Shown here: piece by piece, positions 54,548 to 63,041 of the stretch | Layout: each line of letters starts with the position of its first letter | How positions within the stretch are numbered: the first letter of the stretch is position 1 | From: Rhodobacteraceae bacterium EL129 | GTDB lineage: Bacteria; Pseudomonadota; Alphaproteobacteria; Rhodobacterales; Rhodobacteraceae | Length of the DNA: 64,000 bases | Direction of reading: 5' to 3' | NCBI GenBank assembly: GCA_900313005.1 | Contig: ONZJ01000002.1 | Location: forward strand, 3,383,909-3,447,908 | The notes under the pieces: model-generated | What the model was told of the DNA's origin: nothing | The model's database searches: none | Seen by the model: only the letters and a program-made list of their open reading frames with translations | Position numbers and translations under genes: made by a program

Positions 54548-54927
54548 CCGCAAAGCTGACCGAGAGGGCATGGGTGCACGTGGCCTTTGCCTTTGTGATG
54601 ATGGGCTGTTGGGCGCTTTATGCCAACTGGGGATATGAGTGGCCCAAACCCGTTAAGGCGGCGTTGGTTCAAGGGGCTTTGTCCGGGGCGATTACCTTTG
54701 GAATGAAATCGCTGTTGGATTGGCTGCGGCGCAAGGTCAGCGCCAAGCAGGGATGGTGGTTACCGCCGCTGATCACGCTGGCTGGATCTCTCAGTGTCTT
54801 GGTCGGTGCGCATATTGCCTTTGGCACGCCAGAGATTGTCAGAACCATCGCGGTGCCATTTTCCGTAGCCACAACCTATGCAGTGACCTACAATTTCGCG
54901 ATGTGGAAGAAAGGGCAGATATCATGA
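54535..54927 (+). CDS. Four-helix membrane protein of the phospholipid operon
   Basis: A 130-residue protein beginning at TTG 54535 inside the end of cdsA. Four hydrophobic segments (VHVAFAFVMMGCWALYANW, AALVQGALSGAITFGM, PPLITLAGSLSVLVGAHIAF, AVPFSVATTYAVTYNFAMW). Its TGA overlaps the next ATG, so the gene is well embedded. Unknown family; could be a lipid scramblase-like or accessory subunit. Confidence 0.7.
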   Translation: MDRVAAKLTERAWVHVAFAFVMMGCWALYANWGYEWPKPVKAALVQGALSGAITFGMKSLLDWLRRKVSAKQGWWLPPLITLAGSLSVLVGAHIAFGTPEIVRTIAVPFSVATTYAVTYNFAMWKKGQIS

Positions 54928-55562
54928 ACGACCGCCGTCCTCTGACCAGCCGGGATACAAGCTGGGCCCGGATGATCACCCGCAAATTGGCCGCGACTGA
55001 TATTTCTCCGAACCAGATTTCCATAGCGAGCATGGGGTTTGCCGCTTTGGCGGGGTTCGGGTTCTATTTTGGCGCGCAGGCCTCGGGGTTTGGTGGGATC
55101 TTTGCTCTTTTGGTTGCGGCGGCCTGTTGCCAGCTGCGGCTCTTGTGCAACCTGTTTGATGGGTTGGTCGCCGTTGAGGCGGGCAAGGCGTCGCCGGATG
55201 GATCGTTTTGGAACGAAGCACCGGACCGCGTGTCTGATGTGTTCATACTGGTCGGTCTGGGCATGGGTGTCGGATTACCTGGCCTGGGCTGGGCGGCAGC
55301 GGCCATGGCCATTGGAACAGCCTACGTGCGCGAGCTGGGCCGGGCCACCGACGGCGTCAATGACTTCAGCGGCCCACTGGCCAAGCCGCACCGCATGGCC
55401 GTCGTGACCATCGCCGCGGTGCTGGCATGTATTGTGCCAATATGGGGGGCAACCGGGTTGGGGTTGCTGACGGCCACCCTGTGGATGGTGATGATCGGGT
55501 CTGCGGCGACCTCAGCGCGACGCAGCATGGCCCTGATCGCACGATTGAACGCACGGGGGTAA
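54924..55562 (+). CDS. CDP-alcohol phosphatidyltransferase-like protein with variant active site
   Basis: A 212-residue membrane protein. The family motif DGxxAR...GxxxDxxxD reads here NLFDGLVAVEAGKASP then GSFWNEAPDRVSD (about residues 80-106): the Arg is replaced and the second-cluster first Asp is Asn. The last Asp pair is intact. The full canonical set of four Asp is needed in known members, so activity may be altered or the acceptor unusual. It ends the four-gene phospholipid operon (ATGA overlap with the previous gene). Confidence 0.75.
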   Translation: MNDRRPLTSRDTSWARMITRKLAATDISPNQISIASMGFAALAGFGFYFGAQASGFGGIFALLVAAACCQLRLLCNLFDGLVAVEAGKASPDGSFWNEAPDRVSDVFILVGLGMGVGLPGLGWAAAAMAIGTAYVRELGRATDGVNDFSGPLAKPHRMAVVTIAAVLACIVPIWGATGLGLLTATLWMVMIGSAATSARRSMALIARLNARG

Positions 55563-55624
55563 GCCCCCTTATTAATTCACCGGATCGCAGGAACGTGATG
55601 AGTTTTCGATTGTGAAAAATATAC

Positions 55625-55642
55625 CTATCTACTAGTAGATAG
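55625..55642. promoter_or_regulatory. Perfect 18-bp palindrome before the tetR start
   Basis: CTATCTACTAGTAGATAG ends 2 bp before ATG 55645. The position and symmetry fit the operator of the TetR protein encoded next. There is no Shine-Dalgarno sequence between, so the mRNA may be leaderless or nearly so. Confidence 0.75.
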
Positions 55643-55644
55643 TT

Positions 55645-56205
55645 ATGGATACTCGCAGCACTCTTCTGACATCGGCCGAACGCCTTATGCGACAGCGTGG
55701 GTATGATGCCGTCAGCTTTGGCGATTTGGCTAAGGAGATCGGCATCAAGACGGCCAGCATTCATTATCATTTCCCCAAGAAAGCTGATTTGGCAGCGCAT
55801 CTGTTGGGCCAGTACGCGAAAGCTCTGGCCCAGGAACGCCAGCGCATCGCCGACGATGCCCCCACGGGTGGGGCTGAGATCACAGAGATCATTGCGCTCT
55901 ACCGCAGGGCTTTGAACCAGGGGCAGCAACTGTGTCTTTGCGTGGCGTTTTCAGCCGGGCGCGACATGCTCGACCCCGAAGCGCTGGTCCTGTTGTCGCA
56001 ATTTCACAACGACAGTTTGGAGTGGTTGAGCGCCGCCTTCGCCCGCGCCCAGAAAGACGGATCAATGCAGGGCATCACGGACCCCAAGACAGAAGCGGCG
56101 GCCTGTTTGGCCCTGCTGGAAGGCGCGCAGCTGATTGCGCGGGCTGCAAAAGACCTCGGCCCGTATGACCGGGCCACTCGTGCTTTGACACAACGGATCA
56201 CATGA
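55645..56205 (+). CDS. TetR/AcrR-family regulator
   Basis: A 186-residue protein with N-terminal HTH: RSTLLTSAERLMRQRGYDAVSFGDLAKEIGIKTASIHYHFPKKADLAAHLLG (about residues 4-55). The C-terminal part has LCLCVAFSAG and resembles ligand-binding domains of small-molecule-responsive TetR. It is followed by a double cupin gene with stop/start overlap, and has an 18-bp palindrome at its start. Autoregulation is likely. Confidence 0.9.
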   Translation: MDTRSTLLTSAERLMRQRGYDAVSFGDLAKEIGIKTASIHYHFPKKADLAAHLLGQYAKALAQERQRIADDAPTGGAEITEIIALYRRALNQGQQLCLCVAFSAGRDMLDPEALVLLSQFHNDSLEWLSAAFARAQKDGSMQGITDPKTEAAACLALLEGAQLIARAAKDLGPYDRATRALTQRIT

Positions 56206-56222
56206 CCACAGAAAGGTGCCAC

Positions 56223-56882
56223 ATGCGTATCAATGCAGATTTCACCAAGCGGGTAGTGGTGCGCCCAGACGATTACAATTGGGTCAGTTCACCCGCTGCC
56301 GGAGTGGAGCGGATGATGCTCGACCGGATCGGTGACGAGGTGGCCCGTGCGACAACGATCGTGCGGTTTACACCGGGGTCGTACTTTGATGCCCACACGC
56401 ATGACGGCGGCGAAGAATATCTGGTGCTGGAGGGGACGTTTTCGGATGAAAGCGGGGATTATCCGGCGGGCTCTTATGTGCGCAATCCGATTGGGACGTC
56501 ACATAAGCCGCACACGGTTGAGGGCTGTACGATACTGGTCAAGCTGCATCAATTTGCCGAGGACGACACGGCACATTTCAGTGTGAATACAACGTCTGAG
56601 GCGTTTCGCCCCGGCGCGGTTGAGGGATTATCCGTTTTGCCCCTGCATTCAGCGCATAACGAAAATGTCGCCTTGGTGCGCTGGGCCCCCGGCACGCAGT
56701 TCAATGCGCATCAGCATTGGGGTGGCGAAGAGATCTTTGTGCTGGACGGCACCTTTGAGGACGAGCATGGCCGCTATCCTAAAGGCAGCTGGTTGCGTTC
56801 GCCACATCTGTCGCAGCACACACCGTTTTCAAAAGAGGGCTGCCTGATCTGGGTGAAAACTGGACATTTGCCCTTTGAGTGA
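56223..56882 (+). CDS. ChrR-like double-cupin protein
   Basis: A 219-residue protein with two cupin domains: YFDAHTHDGGEEYLVLEGTF (about residues 55-74) and QFNAHQHWGGEEIFVLDGTF (about 160-179), both with full His-His-Glu metal ligands. This matches the C-terminal cupin of ChrR, the zinc anti-sigma factor, but the N-terminal anti-sigma domain is missing. AAGGTG is 6 bases before ATG 56223. Linked to the TetR gene. Confidence 0.85.
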   Translation: MRINADFTKRVVVRPDDYNWVSSPAAGVERMMLDRIGDEVARATTIVRFTPGSYFDAHTHDGGEEYLVLEGTFSDESGDYPAGSYVRNPIGTSHKPHTVEGCTILVKLHQFAEDDTAHFSVNTTSEAFRPGAVEGLSVLPLHSAHNENVALVRWAPGTQFNAHQHWGGEEIFVLDGTFEDEHGRYPKGSWLRSPHLSQHTPFSKEGCLIWVKTGHLPFE

Positions 56883-56893
56883 CCCAAAGCGCA

Positions 56894-56917
56894 TGCCGGG
56901 CTGAAGCCCGGCCTACG
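56894..56917. repeat. Dispersed GC-rich palindrome, copy 3
   Basis: TGCCGGGCTGAAGCCCGGCCTACG lies between the convergent double-cupin and malyl-CoA lyase genes. It is identical over 23 bases to the reverse complement of copy 1. Position is right for a bidirectional terminator. Confidence 0.8.
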
Positions 56918-56942
56918 TTCATTAATAACCGTCGCGCGGGGT

Positions 56943-57899
56943 TTATCCGGCGATCATCTCGGCTTGTTTCACGATCACTTCGGCTTGTTTGATCGACGCA
57001 ATATCAACCAGACGCCCCTTGTAGGTGGTCGCGCCTTCGCCGCGGGCTTTGGCCTCTTCCATGGCAGCCAGAATTTCGCGGGCTTCCTGTACGGCCTCAT
57101 CGGACGGGGTGAACACCTCGTTTGCCAGGGCGATCTGCTTGGGGTGGATGGCCCATTTGCCGACCATGCCCAGGGTCGCCGAGCGCAACGCCTGCGCGCG
57201 AAACCCTTCGTCGTCCGAGAAGTCACCGAACGGGCCATCCACGGGCAACAATCCATGCGTACGGCAGGCGGCGACGATGGCGGCTTGCGCCCAATGCCAC
57301 GGGTCTGACCAGTACTTCTCACCTTCGCGGTGCATGTAGTAGTTTTCCTGCGTGCCACCGATGCCTGTCGTGGCCATGCCCATCGAGGCGGCAAAATCCG
57401 CCGCACCCAGACTCATCGCTTGCATACGCGGGCTGGCGGCGGCGATTTCTTCCACATGAGCGATGCCCGCGGCGGATTCGATGATCACCTCAAAGCTGAT
57501 CGGCTTGGTCCGGCCCTTGGCGCGTTCGATGGCAGTGACCAGAGCGTCCACGGCGTAGATATCCCCGGCACAGCCCACCTTGGGGATCATGATCTGATCC
57601 AGGCGGTCGCCGGCCTGTTCCAGCAGGTCCACCACATCGCGGTACCACCAGCCGGTGTCGAGCCCATTGATCCGGACGCTGAGGTATTTGTTGCCCCAAT
57701 CTACGGTGTTGATCGCCTCGATCGTATTGGCGCGGGCGACATCTTTGTCGGTGGGGGCCACGCTGTCTTCGAGATCAATGTTGATGACGTCTGCGGCGCT
57801 GGCGGCCATTTTCTCGAACAACTTTACGTTGGAGCCGGGGCCAAACAATTGGCAACGGTTGGGACGGGCAGGTGCGGGCGGTTGCAGACGGAAGCTCAT
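56943..57899 (-). CDS. mcl1: L-malyl-CoA/beta-methylmalyl-CoA lyase
   Basis: A 318-residue member of the HpcH/HpaI/citrate-lyase family, with length identical to Rhodobacter sphaeroides Mcl1. Signatures: FGPGSNVKLFEKMAASAADVINIDLEDSVAP (Mg2+ Glu/Asp and phosphate site), ISFEVIIESAAGIAHVEEIA and SLGAADFAASMGM. In the ethylmalonyl-CoA pathway it cleaves beta-methylmalyl-CoA to glyoxylate and propionyl-CoA and condenses or cleaves malyl-CoA. No ccr, ecm or mcd gene is nearby, as is common in this family. Confidence 0.93.
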   Translation of the reverse strand: MSFRLQPPAPARPNRCQLFGPGSNVKLFEKMAASAADVINIDLEDSVAPTDKDVARANTIEAINTVDWGNKYLSVRINGLDTGWWYRDVVDLLEQAGDRLDQIMIPKVGCAGDIYAVDALVTAIERAKGRTKPISFEVIIESAAGIAHVEEIAAASPRMQAMSLGAADFAASMGMATTGIGGTQENYYMHREGEKYWSDPWHWAQAAIVAACRTHGLLPVDGPFGDFSDDEGFRAQALRSATLGMVGKWAIHPKQIALANEVFTPSDEAVQEAREILAAMEEAKARGEGATTYKGRLVDIASIKQAEVIVKQAEMIAG

Positions 57900-58065
57900 G
57901 GGCGGTGTTCCTTCGGATTAGGAAATTGCGGAAAACTTGGGTCAATCGGTATAAAATTACACATCTGGCTGCAAGGTGATTTTGCAGGTGCAGCATTGCC
58001 AGGATGCGACCCCCCTGTCGCAAACAAGAGCGACCGCCTGAACACGCTCCTGATAGCCCAAGGGT

Positions 58066-59307
58066 ATGAAACGCGCATTGATCGACAACTGGGCCCTGTT
58101 TTTGGGCATGATGATGCTGATGGTGGCCAATGGCTTGCTGGTCACGCTGTTGTCGATCCGCGGCGCCGGGTTGGGGTTTACCCCGCTGACCATCTCGCTG
58201 ATGCAGGCCTGTTACCCTCTGGGAGCGCTGATCGGCACGGTGACAGTGCCACGCTATATTGCCAAGGTGGGGCATATCCGGGTGTTTTCGGCTTTGGCCT
58301 CACTCGTCTCCACTGCCGCTATCATTCACCTGCTGACCAATGATCCTTATAGCTGGAGCGCGATGCGGTTTCTGGCAGGCATCTGTTTTCCCGGGCTTTA
58401 TGTGGTCACAGAAAGCTGGCTGAACGCCAAATCCGAGAATCGCATCCGCGCGCAGGTGCTGTCGATCTATTTCATCATCCAAACCCTTGGCCCCGCTTTG
58501 GGCACGGCGATGGTTGGCTTTCCTGATCCCACGGGCAACCTGATGTTCGGTATCGTGTCGGTGCTGATGTCACTGGCGATTGTGCCGCTCCTCTTATCCA
58601 ACAACCGCGCGCCGGAATTTGAGGTGCCGGACCGGATGACAGTTGGACGGCTTTACAAAGTGTCGCCCATGGCTGTGACCGGCATTGTGTTGATGAGCAT
58701 CGGTGTTTCGGCCTGGTTCATCGCCCTGCCGCTTTATGCGTTGCAACAGGGGTTTTCGGCGGCGCAGGCCTCGGGGGCGCTGGTGGTCGCCATGTTTGCA
58801 GCGGCGGTTTCGCAATATCCGGTGGGCTGGATTTCAGATCATACGGACCGGCGCTATGTGGTGATCGGGCTGGCCGCGATCTCGGCGTTGGCCGCCCTTT
58901 GGATGGCTGTGGATACCTCCCCGTCTCGCACGGTGATCGGCTTTGCCGTGATCGCGGCCGTCACCCTTCCGATCTATTCCATCCTCGCCGCCCACGCCAA
59001 TGATCAGCTGACCCCGGCACAGGTGGTGCCTGCCAGTGGCACCATGGCGTTCCTGCTGCAATTGGGTCAGGTCTTTGGCATGTTGCTGGGCCCAAATATG
59101 ATTGCGATGTTTGACGGGCGTGGATTGCAGATCATGCTGGTGGCCATCGGCGTGGGTGTGGCCATGATTGCCATCGCCCGCCGCGTGAGCAGCGAAGCGC
59201 CTGAAGACACCGGCGAGGTGGTCGCCACGGGTGTCATCGGCATGGCCTTGCCCGGCATGTTGCAGGCGCAGGTTCTGTCAGACGAAGACGATGAAACGCA
59301 AAATTGA
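58066..59307 (+). CDS. Major facilitator superfamily transporter
   Basis: A 413-residue protein with twelve hydrophobic segments; GWISDHTDRRYV (about 260) is the MFS loop 8-9 motif, and LGALIGTVTVPRYIAKVGH that of loop 2-3. It resembles YcaD-type drug/metabolite exporters. Substrate not predictable. Divergent from mcl1 by 166 bp; the following genes belong to a D-amino-acid module. Confidence 0.9.
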   Translation: MKRALIDNWALFLGMMMLMVANGLLVTLLSIRGAGLGFTPLTISLMQACYPLGALIGTVTVPRYIAKVGHIRVFSALASLVSTAAIIHLLTNDPYSWSAMRFLAGICFPGLYVVTESWLNAKSENRIRAQVLSIYFIIQTLGPALGTAMVGFPDPTGNLMFGIVSVLMSLAIVPLLLSNNRAPEFEVPDRMTVGRLYKVSPMAVTGIVLMSIGVSAWFIALPLYALQQGFSAAQASGALVVAMFAAAVSQYPVGWISDHTDRRYVVIGLAAISALAALWMAVDTSPSRTVIGFAVIAAVTLPIYSILAAHANDQLTPAQVVPASGTMAFLLQLGQVFGMLLGPNMIAMFDGRGLQIMLVAIGVGVAMIAIARRVSSEAPEDTGEVVATGVIGMALPGMLQAQVLSDEDDETQN

Positions 59308-59465
59308 CCCGCCGCTTCGGCGATACTGGGCATTTCTTGCGTAAATCACCCGGTTCGCTGAAAGATTCTTGCGCTTGATTTGGTTCCAGCTTGCATTTCG
59401 ACAAGAAATCGCTTGGAAGGCATAGGAAACTGCCACAAACCTGATTCCGCCTGGGAGGCTCTGCT

Positions 59466-60467
59466 ATGATCGAATCACCATATCTGCTGTTTTTGGGCGA
59501 TGCGCCTGACATGTTGGCGGCCAAAGTGGCCATCGGCATCCGTGACTGGCGGCCTGACTATGCCCTTGGCCAAATCCGGTTGCCCGGATGTGGTGCTGAT
59601 CTGGGTCTGAAAGATCTTTCTCTGGCCGAGGCCAAGGAGGCGGGTGCCAAAACGCTGGTGATTGGTGTGGCCAACCGTGGCGGTGTGATCAGTCAGGCCT
59701 GGAAAGAGGTTCTGATCGAAGCGCTGGAAATGGGTTATGATCTGGCGTCCGGCCTGCACAACCTGCTACGCGACGAGGGCGATTTGACCGCTGCCAGCCA
59801 GACCCATGGCGGCACCTTGCATGATGTGCGTGTACCTTCGGTGGGTTATCCGATTGCAAACGGCAAGAAACGCACCGGCAAGCGTTGTCTGGCTGTGGGC
59901 ACCGATTGTTCCGTGGGCAAGATGTACACCGCCATGGCGATGGAGCGTGACATGCACGCCGCTGGCATGAAGGCCACATTCCGTGCCACAGGTCAGACAG
60001 GTATTCTGATTACGGGCCACGGCGTGCCTCTGGATGCGGTTATCGCGGATTTCATGGCGGGCTCAGTTGAGTATCTGACGCCCGACAATGACGCAGACCA
60101 CTGGGACCTGATCGAAGGGCAAGGCAGCTTGTTCCATGTCAGCTATTCCGGTGTGACCATGGCACTGATCCACGGCGGTCAGCCTGACGCGCTGATCCTG
60201 TGCCATGAACCCACCCGCGAGCATATGCGCGGATTGCCCGAATACACGCCGCCCTCACTGGAACGTCTGCGCGACATGGCTCTGCCGATTGCCCAGATCG
60301 CCAACCCGGCCTGTCAGGTTGTAGGCGTGTCGGTGAACACCCAGCATATGTCCGAGGACGATGCCCGCGCCTATCTGGCCAAGGTTGAGGCGGATATGGG
60401 CCTGCCTGCGACCGACCCCTATCGCTTTGGGTCGGGCAAGCTGGTGGATGCTCTGGCGGCACTTTAA
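59466..60467 (+). CDS. dgcN: DgcN-type D-glutamate N-acetyltransferase (DUF1611)
   Basis: A 333-residue protein of the former DUF1611 family. GTDCSVGKMYTAMAMERDM (about residues 144-162) is a P-loop-like nucleotide segment; FRATGQTGILITGHGVPLDAVIADF follows. In marine Proteobacteria and haloarchaea DgcN acetylates D-glutamate and DgcA racemises the product to N-acetyl-L-glutamate. DgcA is the next gene here, so the assignment is well supported. Length matches the family (about 330-340). Confidence 0.85.
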   Translation: MIESPYLLFLGDAPDMLAAKVAIGIRDWRPDYALGQIRLPGCGADLGLKDLSLAEAKEAGAKTLVIGVANRGGVISQAWKEVLIEALEMGYDLASGLHNLLRDEGDLTAASQTHGGTLHDVRVPSVGYPIANGKKRTGKRCLAVGTDCSVGKMYTAMAMERDMHAAGMKATFRATGQTGILITGHGVPLDAVIADFMAGSVEYLTPDNDADHWDLIEGQGSLFHVSYSGVTMALIHGGQPDALILCHEPTREHMRGLPEYTPPSLERLRDMALPIAQIANPACQVVGVSVNTQHMSEDDARAYLAKVEADMGLPATDPYRFGSGKLVDALAAL

Positions 60468-60499
60468 CGCATTGGTTTCGCCGGGGGTGCCTTTGGGAC

Positions 60500-60535
60500 G
60501 CCTCCGGCGGGAGTATTTTTGGCAAGATGAAGGGG
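60500..60535 (+). repeat. Dispersed CTCCGGCnGGAG element, copy 2
   Basis: GCCTCCGGCGGGAG, a T-run (TATTTTT) and GGCAAGATGAAGGGG. It overlaps the 5' end of dgcA: ATG 60527 is inside the element, and AAGGGG serves as a ribosome site for GTG 60542. Confidence 0.6.
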
Positions 60536-60541
60536 CCCCGC

Positions 60542-61507
60542 GTGCAGATTTCAGTGACGTCCGATGTGTTCAAGCTGGCACAGGTGTTTACCATCTCGCG
60601 CGGCAGCCGGACCGAAGCCAAGGTGTTGACCGTTTCAGTGGAAGACGGTGGTGTGCGTGGTTGGGGCGAATGTGTGCCTTATGCACGATATGACGAGACA
60701 CTAGAAAGTGTGACTGCGGAAATCGAAGGCTTGCCCGGTGATATCACACGGGACGCACTGTATGATCTGTTGCCAGCCGGGGCGGCCCGCAATGCAGTGG
60801 ATTGCGCCCTTTGGGATCTGGAGGCCAAGCGCGCAGGCAAACGGGCGTGGGACTTGGCCGGATTGGCCAAACCAGGGCCGGAGATTACCGCCTACACACT
60901 GTCGCTGGACAGCCCTGAAAAGATGCAGGCGCAGGCCGCTGAGAATGCGTTCCGCCCCTTGTTGAAAATCAAACTGGGCACACCGGATGACATGCCCAGG
61001 CTTGAAGCCGTACGCGCCGGGGCGCCCAAGTCGACGATCATTGTGGATGCCAACGAGGGCTGGTCCGCCGAGGTTTATGCCGATCTGGCCCCGCATCTGG
61101 TGCGTCTGGGGGTGGCCCTGGTAGAGCAGCCCCTGCCTGCAGCAGATGATGATGCGCTGATTGGAATGGATCGCCCTGTGCCCGTCTGCGCCGACGAAAG
61201 CTGTCATGACCGCGGATCGCTGGCGCATCTGAAGGGCAAATACGATGTGGTGAACATCAAGCTGGATAAAACCGGCGGCCTGACCGAAGCGCTGAAGCTG
61301 CGCGCGGCCGCCGAGGCCGAGGGCTATAAGGTCATGGTCGGCTGTATGGTCGGTTCATCGCTGGCGATGGCTCCGGCGACTTTGGTGGCGCAGGGGGTGA
61401 TGGTGACCGATCTGGACGGCCCGTTGTTGCTGGCCGAAGATCGCGAGATGCCGCTGAAGTTTGACGCAGTCGGCGTGCATCCGCCTGAGGCGACGCTGTG
61501 GGGCTGA
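60542..61507 (+). CDS. dgcA: DgcA-type N-acetyl-D-glutamate racemase (enolase superfamily)
   Basis: A 321-residue muconate-lactonising subgroup enzyme. Catalytic Lys of KxK is in LLKIKLGTP (about residue 145), metal ligands in IIVDANEGW, LVEQPL and VCADES, and the opposing Lys in VNIKLDKTGG. Earlier annotations call this family dipeptide epimerase. I prefer GTG 60542 (gives MQISVTSDVFKLAQ) over ATG 60527, which lies in a dispersed element; the alternative adds five residues. It follows dgcN by 74 bp. Confidence 0.85.
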   Translation: MQISVTSDVFKLAQVFTISRGSRTEAKVLTVSVEDGGVRGWGECVPYARYDETLESVTAEIEGLPGDITRDALYDLLPAGAARNAVDCALWDLEAKRAGKRAWDLAGLAKPGPEITAYTLSLDSPEKMQAQAAENAFRPLLKIKLGTPDDMPRLEAVRAGAPKSTIIVDANEGWSAEVYADLAPHLVRLGVALVEQPLPAADDDALIGMDRPVPVCADESCHDRGSLAHLKGKYDVVNIKLDKTGGLTEALKLRAAAEAEGYKVMVGCMVGSSLAMAPATLVAQGVMVTDLDGPLLLAEDREMPLKFDAVGVHPPEATLWG

Positions 61508-61511
61508 GACC

Positions 61512-62141
61512 ATGAGCCAAGCCACTGCCACCCCGCGAGCCCTGATCGAAGGCCAGGCCGCCCTGATTGTGATCGACATTCAGGCCAATACTTTTGCCGA
61601 GGGCGGAGGGGATGGGGCGATACCCTGCATGGAGGGGTATGCCGATCGTATGTTGGCCGCCCGTCAGGCGATTGACGCGGCCCGCGCGGCCAATATCCCC
61701 ATTGTCTATATTCAAGAGGTGCATCGCCCGGATCATGTGGATTTCGGCCGCGAGTTGGACGGATCAGAGACCGTGCATTGCATCGAAGGTGATGCAGGCA
61801 CGGAAATTGCCGTTGATGAAATGGGGTTTCGTAACGGCGACTATCTTGTGCCAAAACGGCGGTACTCAGCCTTTTTCGGCACAGATTTGGAAATCCTGTT
61901 GAAGGGGTTAAAGGCACAGACGCTGATTTTGGTTGGCGGGCTGACGGATGTTTGTGTGCACTACACTTTCGTGGATGGCCACCAACATGATTATTTTTGC
62001 CGCGTGATAGAAGATTGCGTTGCAGGTTCAACGATTGAAGCGCATGAAGCGTCGTTGAAAGCGATGGAATATTTACAAACCGGCGCGCGCCGCAGCCTGC
62101 CCGAAGTGGTGGAAGCCATGGCACAAATCGCACCAAGTTGA
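61512..62141 (+). CDS. Isochorismatase-family cysteine hydrolase
   Basis: A 209-residue hydrolase with Asp in LIVIDIQANTF, Lys in VPKRRYSAFFGTDL and Cys in LTDVCVHYTFVDGHQ, the family triad. Similar enzymes hydrolyse amides such as ureas, carbamoyl and nicotinamide-type substrates. It is 4 bp after dgcA and 11 bp before the transaminase, so it is a member of the D-amino-acid operon; it might release N-acyl or carbamoyl groups from amino acids. Confidence 0.88.
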   Translation: MSQATATPRALIEGQAALIVIDIQANTFAEGGGDGAIPCMEGYADRMLAARQAIDAARAANIPIVYIQEVHRPDHVDFGRELDGSETVHCIEGDAGTEIAVDEMGFRNGDYLVPKRRYSAFFGTDLEILLKGLKAQTLILVGGLTDVCVHYTFVDGHQHDYFCRVIEDCVAGSTIEAHEASLKAMEYLQTGARRSLPEVVEAMAQIAPS

Positions 62142-62152
62142 GAGGATCCGAC

Positions 62153-63016
62153 ATGACCCGTACAGTTTATGTGAATGGAGATTACCTGCCCGAGCACGAG
62201 GCCAAGGTCTCAATCTTTGACCGGGCGTTCCTGATGGGCGACGGTGTCTATGAAGTTACATCGGTGCTGGGTGGCAAGTTGATTGACTTTGATGGCCACC
62301 TGAAGCGGCTGGAGCGTTCCTTGAACGAGCTAGACATGCCGCACCCTGCTGCGATGGGCGATCTGCTGGAGATCCACCGCGAACTGGTCCGGGTGAATGA
62401 GATCACCGACGGGATGGTGTATTTGCAGGTCACCCGTGGGTCAGACGGCGATCGGGATTTTGTCTTTCCGAACCCCGAGACGACTGCGCCAACTGTGGTT
62501 CTGTTCACTCAGTCCAAGCCGGGAATGGCCAAGGCCCCTATGGCCGACAAAGGCATGAGCGTCATCAGCGTGGATGATCTGCGTTGGGGACGGCGCGATA
62601 TCAAGACGGTTCAGCTGCTCTACCCGTCCATGTGCAAAATGATGGCGAAGAAAGCCGGTGCCGATGATGCCTGGCTGGTACAGGATGGCTTTGTGACCGA
62701 AGGGTCATCTAACAACGCCTATATCGTGAAAGATGGCAAGATCATCACCCGTGAGCTGAGCAACGACATCCTGCACGGGATCACCCGCGCCGCTGTGTTG
62801 CGCTTTGCGGCAGAGGCACAGATGGAAGTGGTGGAACGCAACTTTACCATCGACGAAGCCAAGGATGCGGACGAGGCGTTTATCACCTCAGCCAGCACCT
62901 TTGTCATGCCTGTCGTCAAGGTAGACGGCGAGACTTTGGGCGATGGGACGCCGGGACGTGTGGCCAAGCGTCTGCGCGAGATTTATCTGGACGAAAGCCT
63001 GAAAACAGCGATCTGA
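62153..63016 (+). CDS. D-amino-acid transaminase (class IV PLP)
   Basis: A 287-residue class IV aminotransferase resembling Dat: FDRAFLMGDGVYEVTSVLGG (about residues 21-40), VYLQVTRGSDGDRDF, WGRRDIKTVQLL (PLP lysine, about 147) and TEGSSNNAYIVKDG. AGAGGA stands 7 bases before ATG 62153. Dat enzymes move amino groups among D-amino acids, giving D-glutamate from 2-oxoglutarate; the product would then enter DgcN-DgcA. Branched-chain (IlvE) or 4-amino-4-deoxychorismate lyase function is less likely. Confidence 0.88.
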   Translation: MTRTVYVNGDYLPEHEAKVSIFDRAFLMGDGVYEVTSVLGGKLIDFDGHLKRLERSLNELDMPHPAAMGDLLEIHRELVRVNEITDGMVYLQVTRGSDGDRDFVFPNPETTAPTVVLFTQSKPGMAKAPMADKGMSVISVDDLRWGRRDIKTVQLLYPSMCKMMAKKAGADDAWLVQDGFVTEGSSNNAYIVKDGKIITRELSNDILHGITRAAVLRFAAEAQMEVVERNFTIDEAKDADEAFITSASTFVMPVVKVDGETLGDGTPGRVAKRLREIYLDESLKTAI

Positions 63017-63041
63017 GCGTGCGGTTTTTGTCAGCCTTCCT

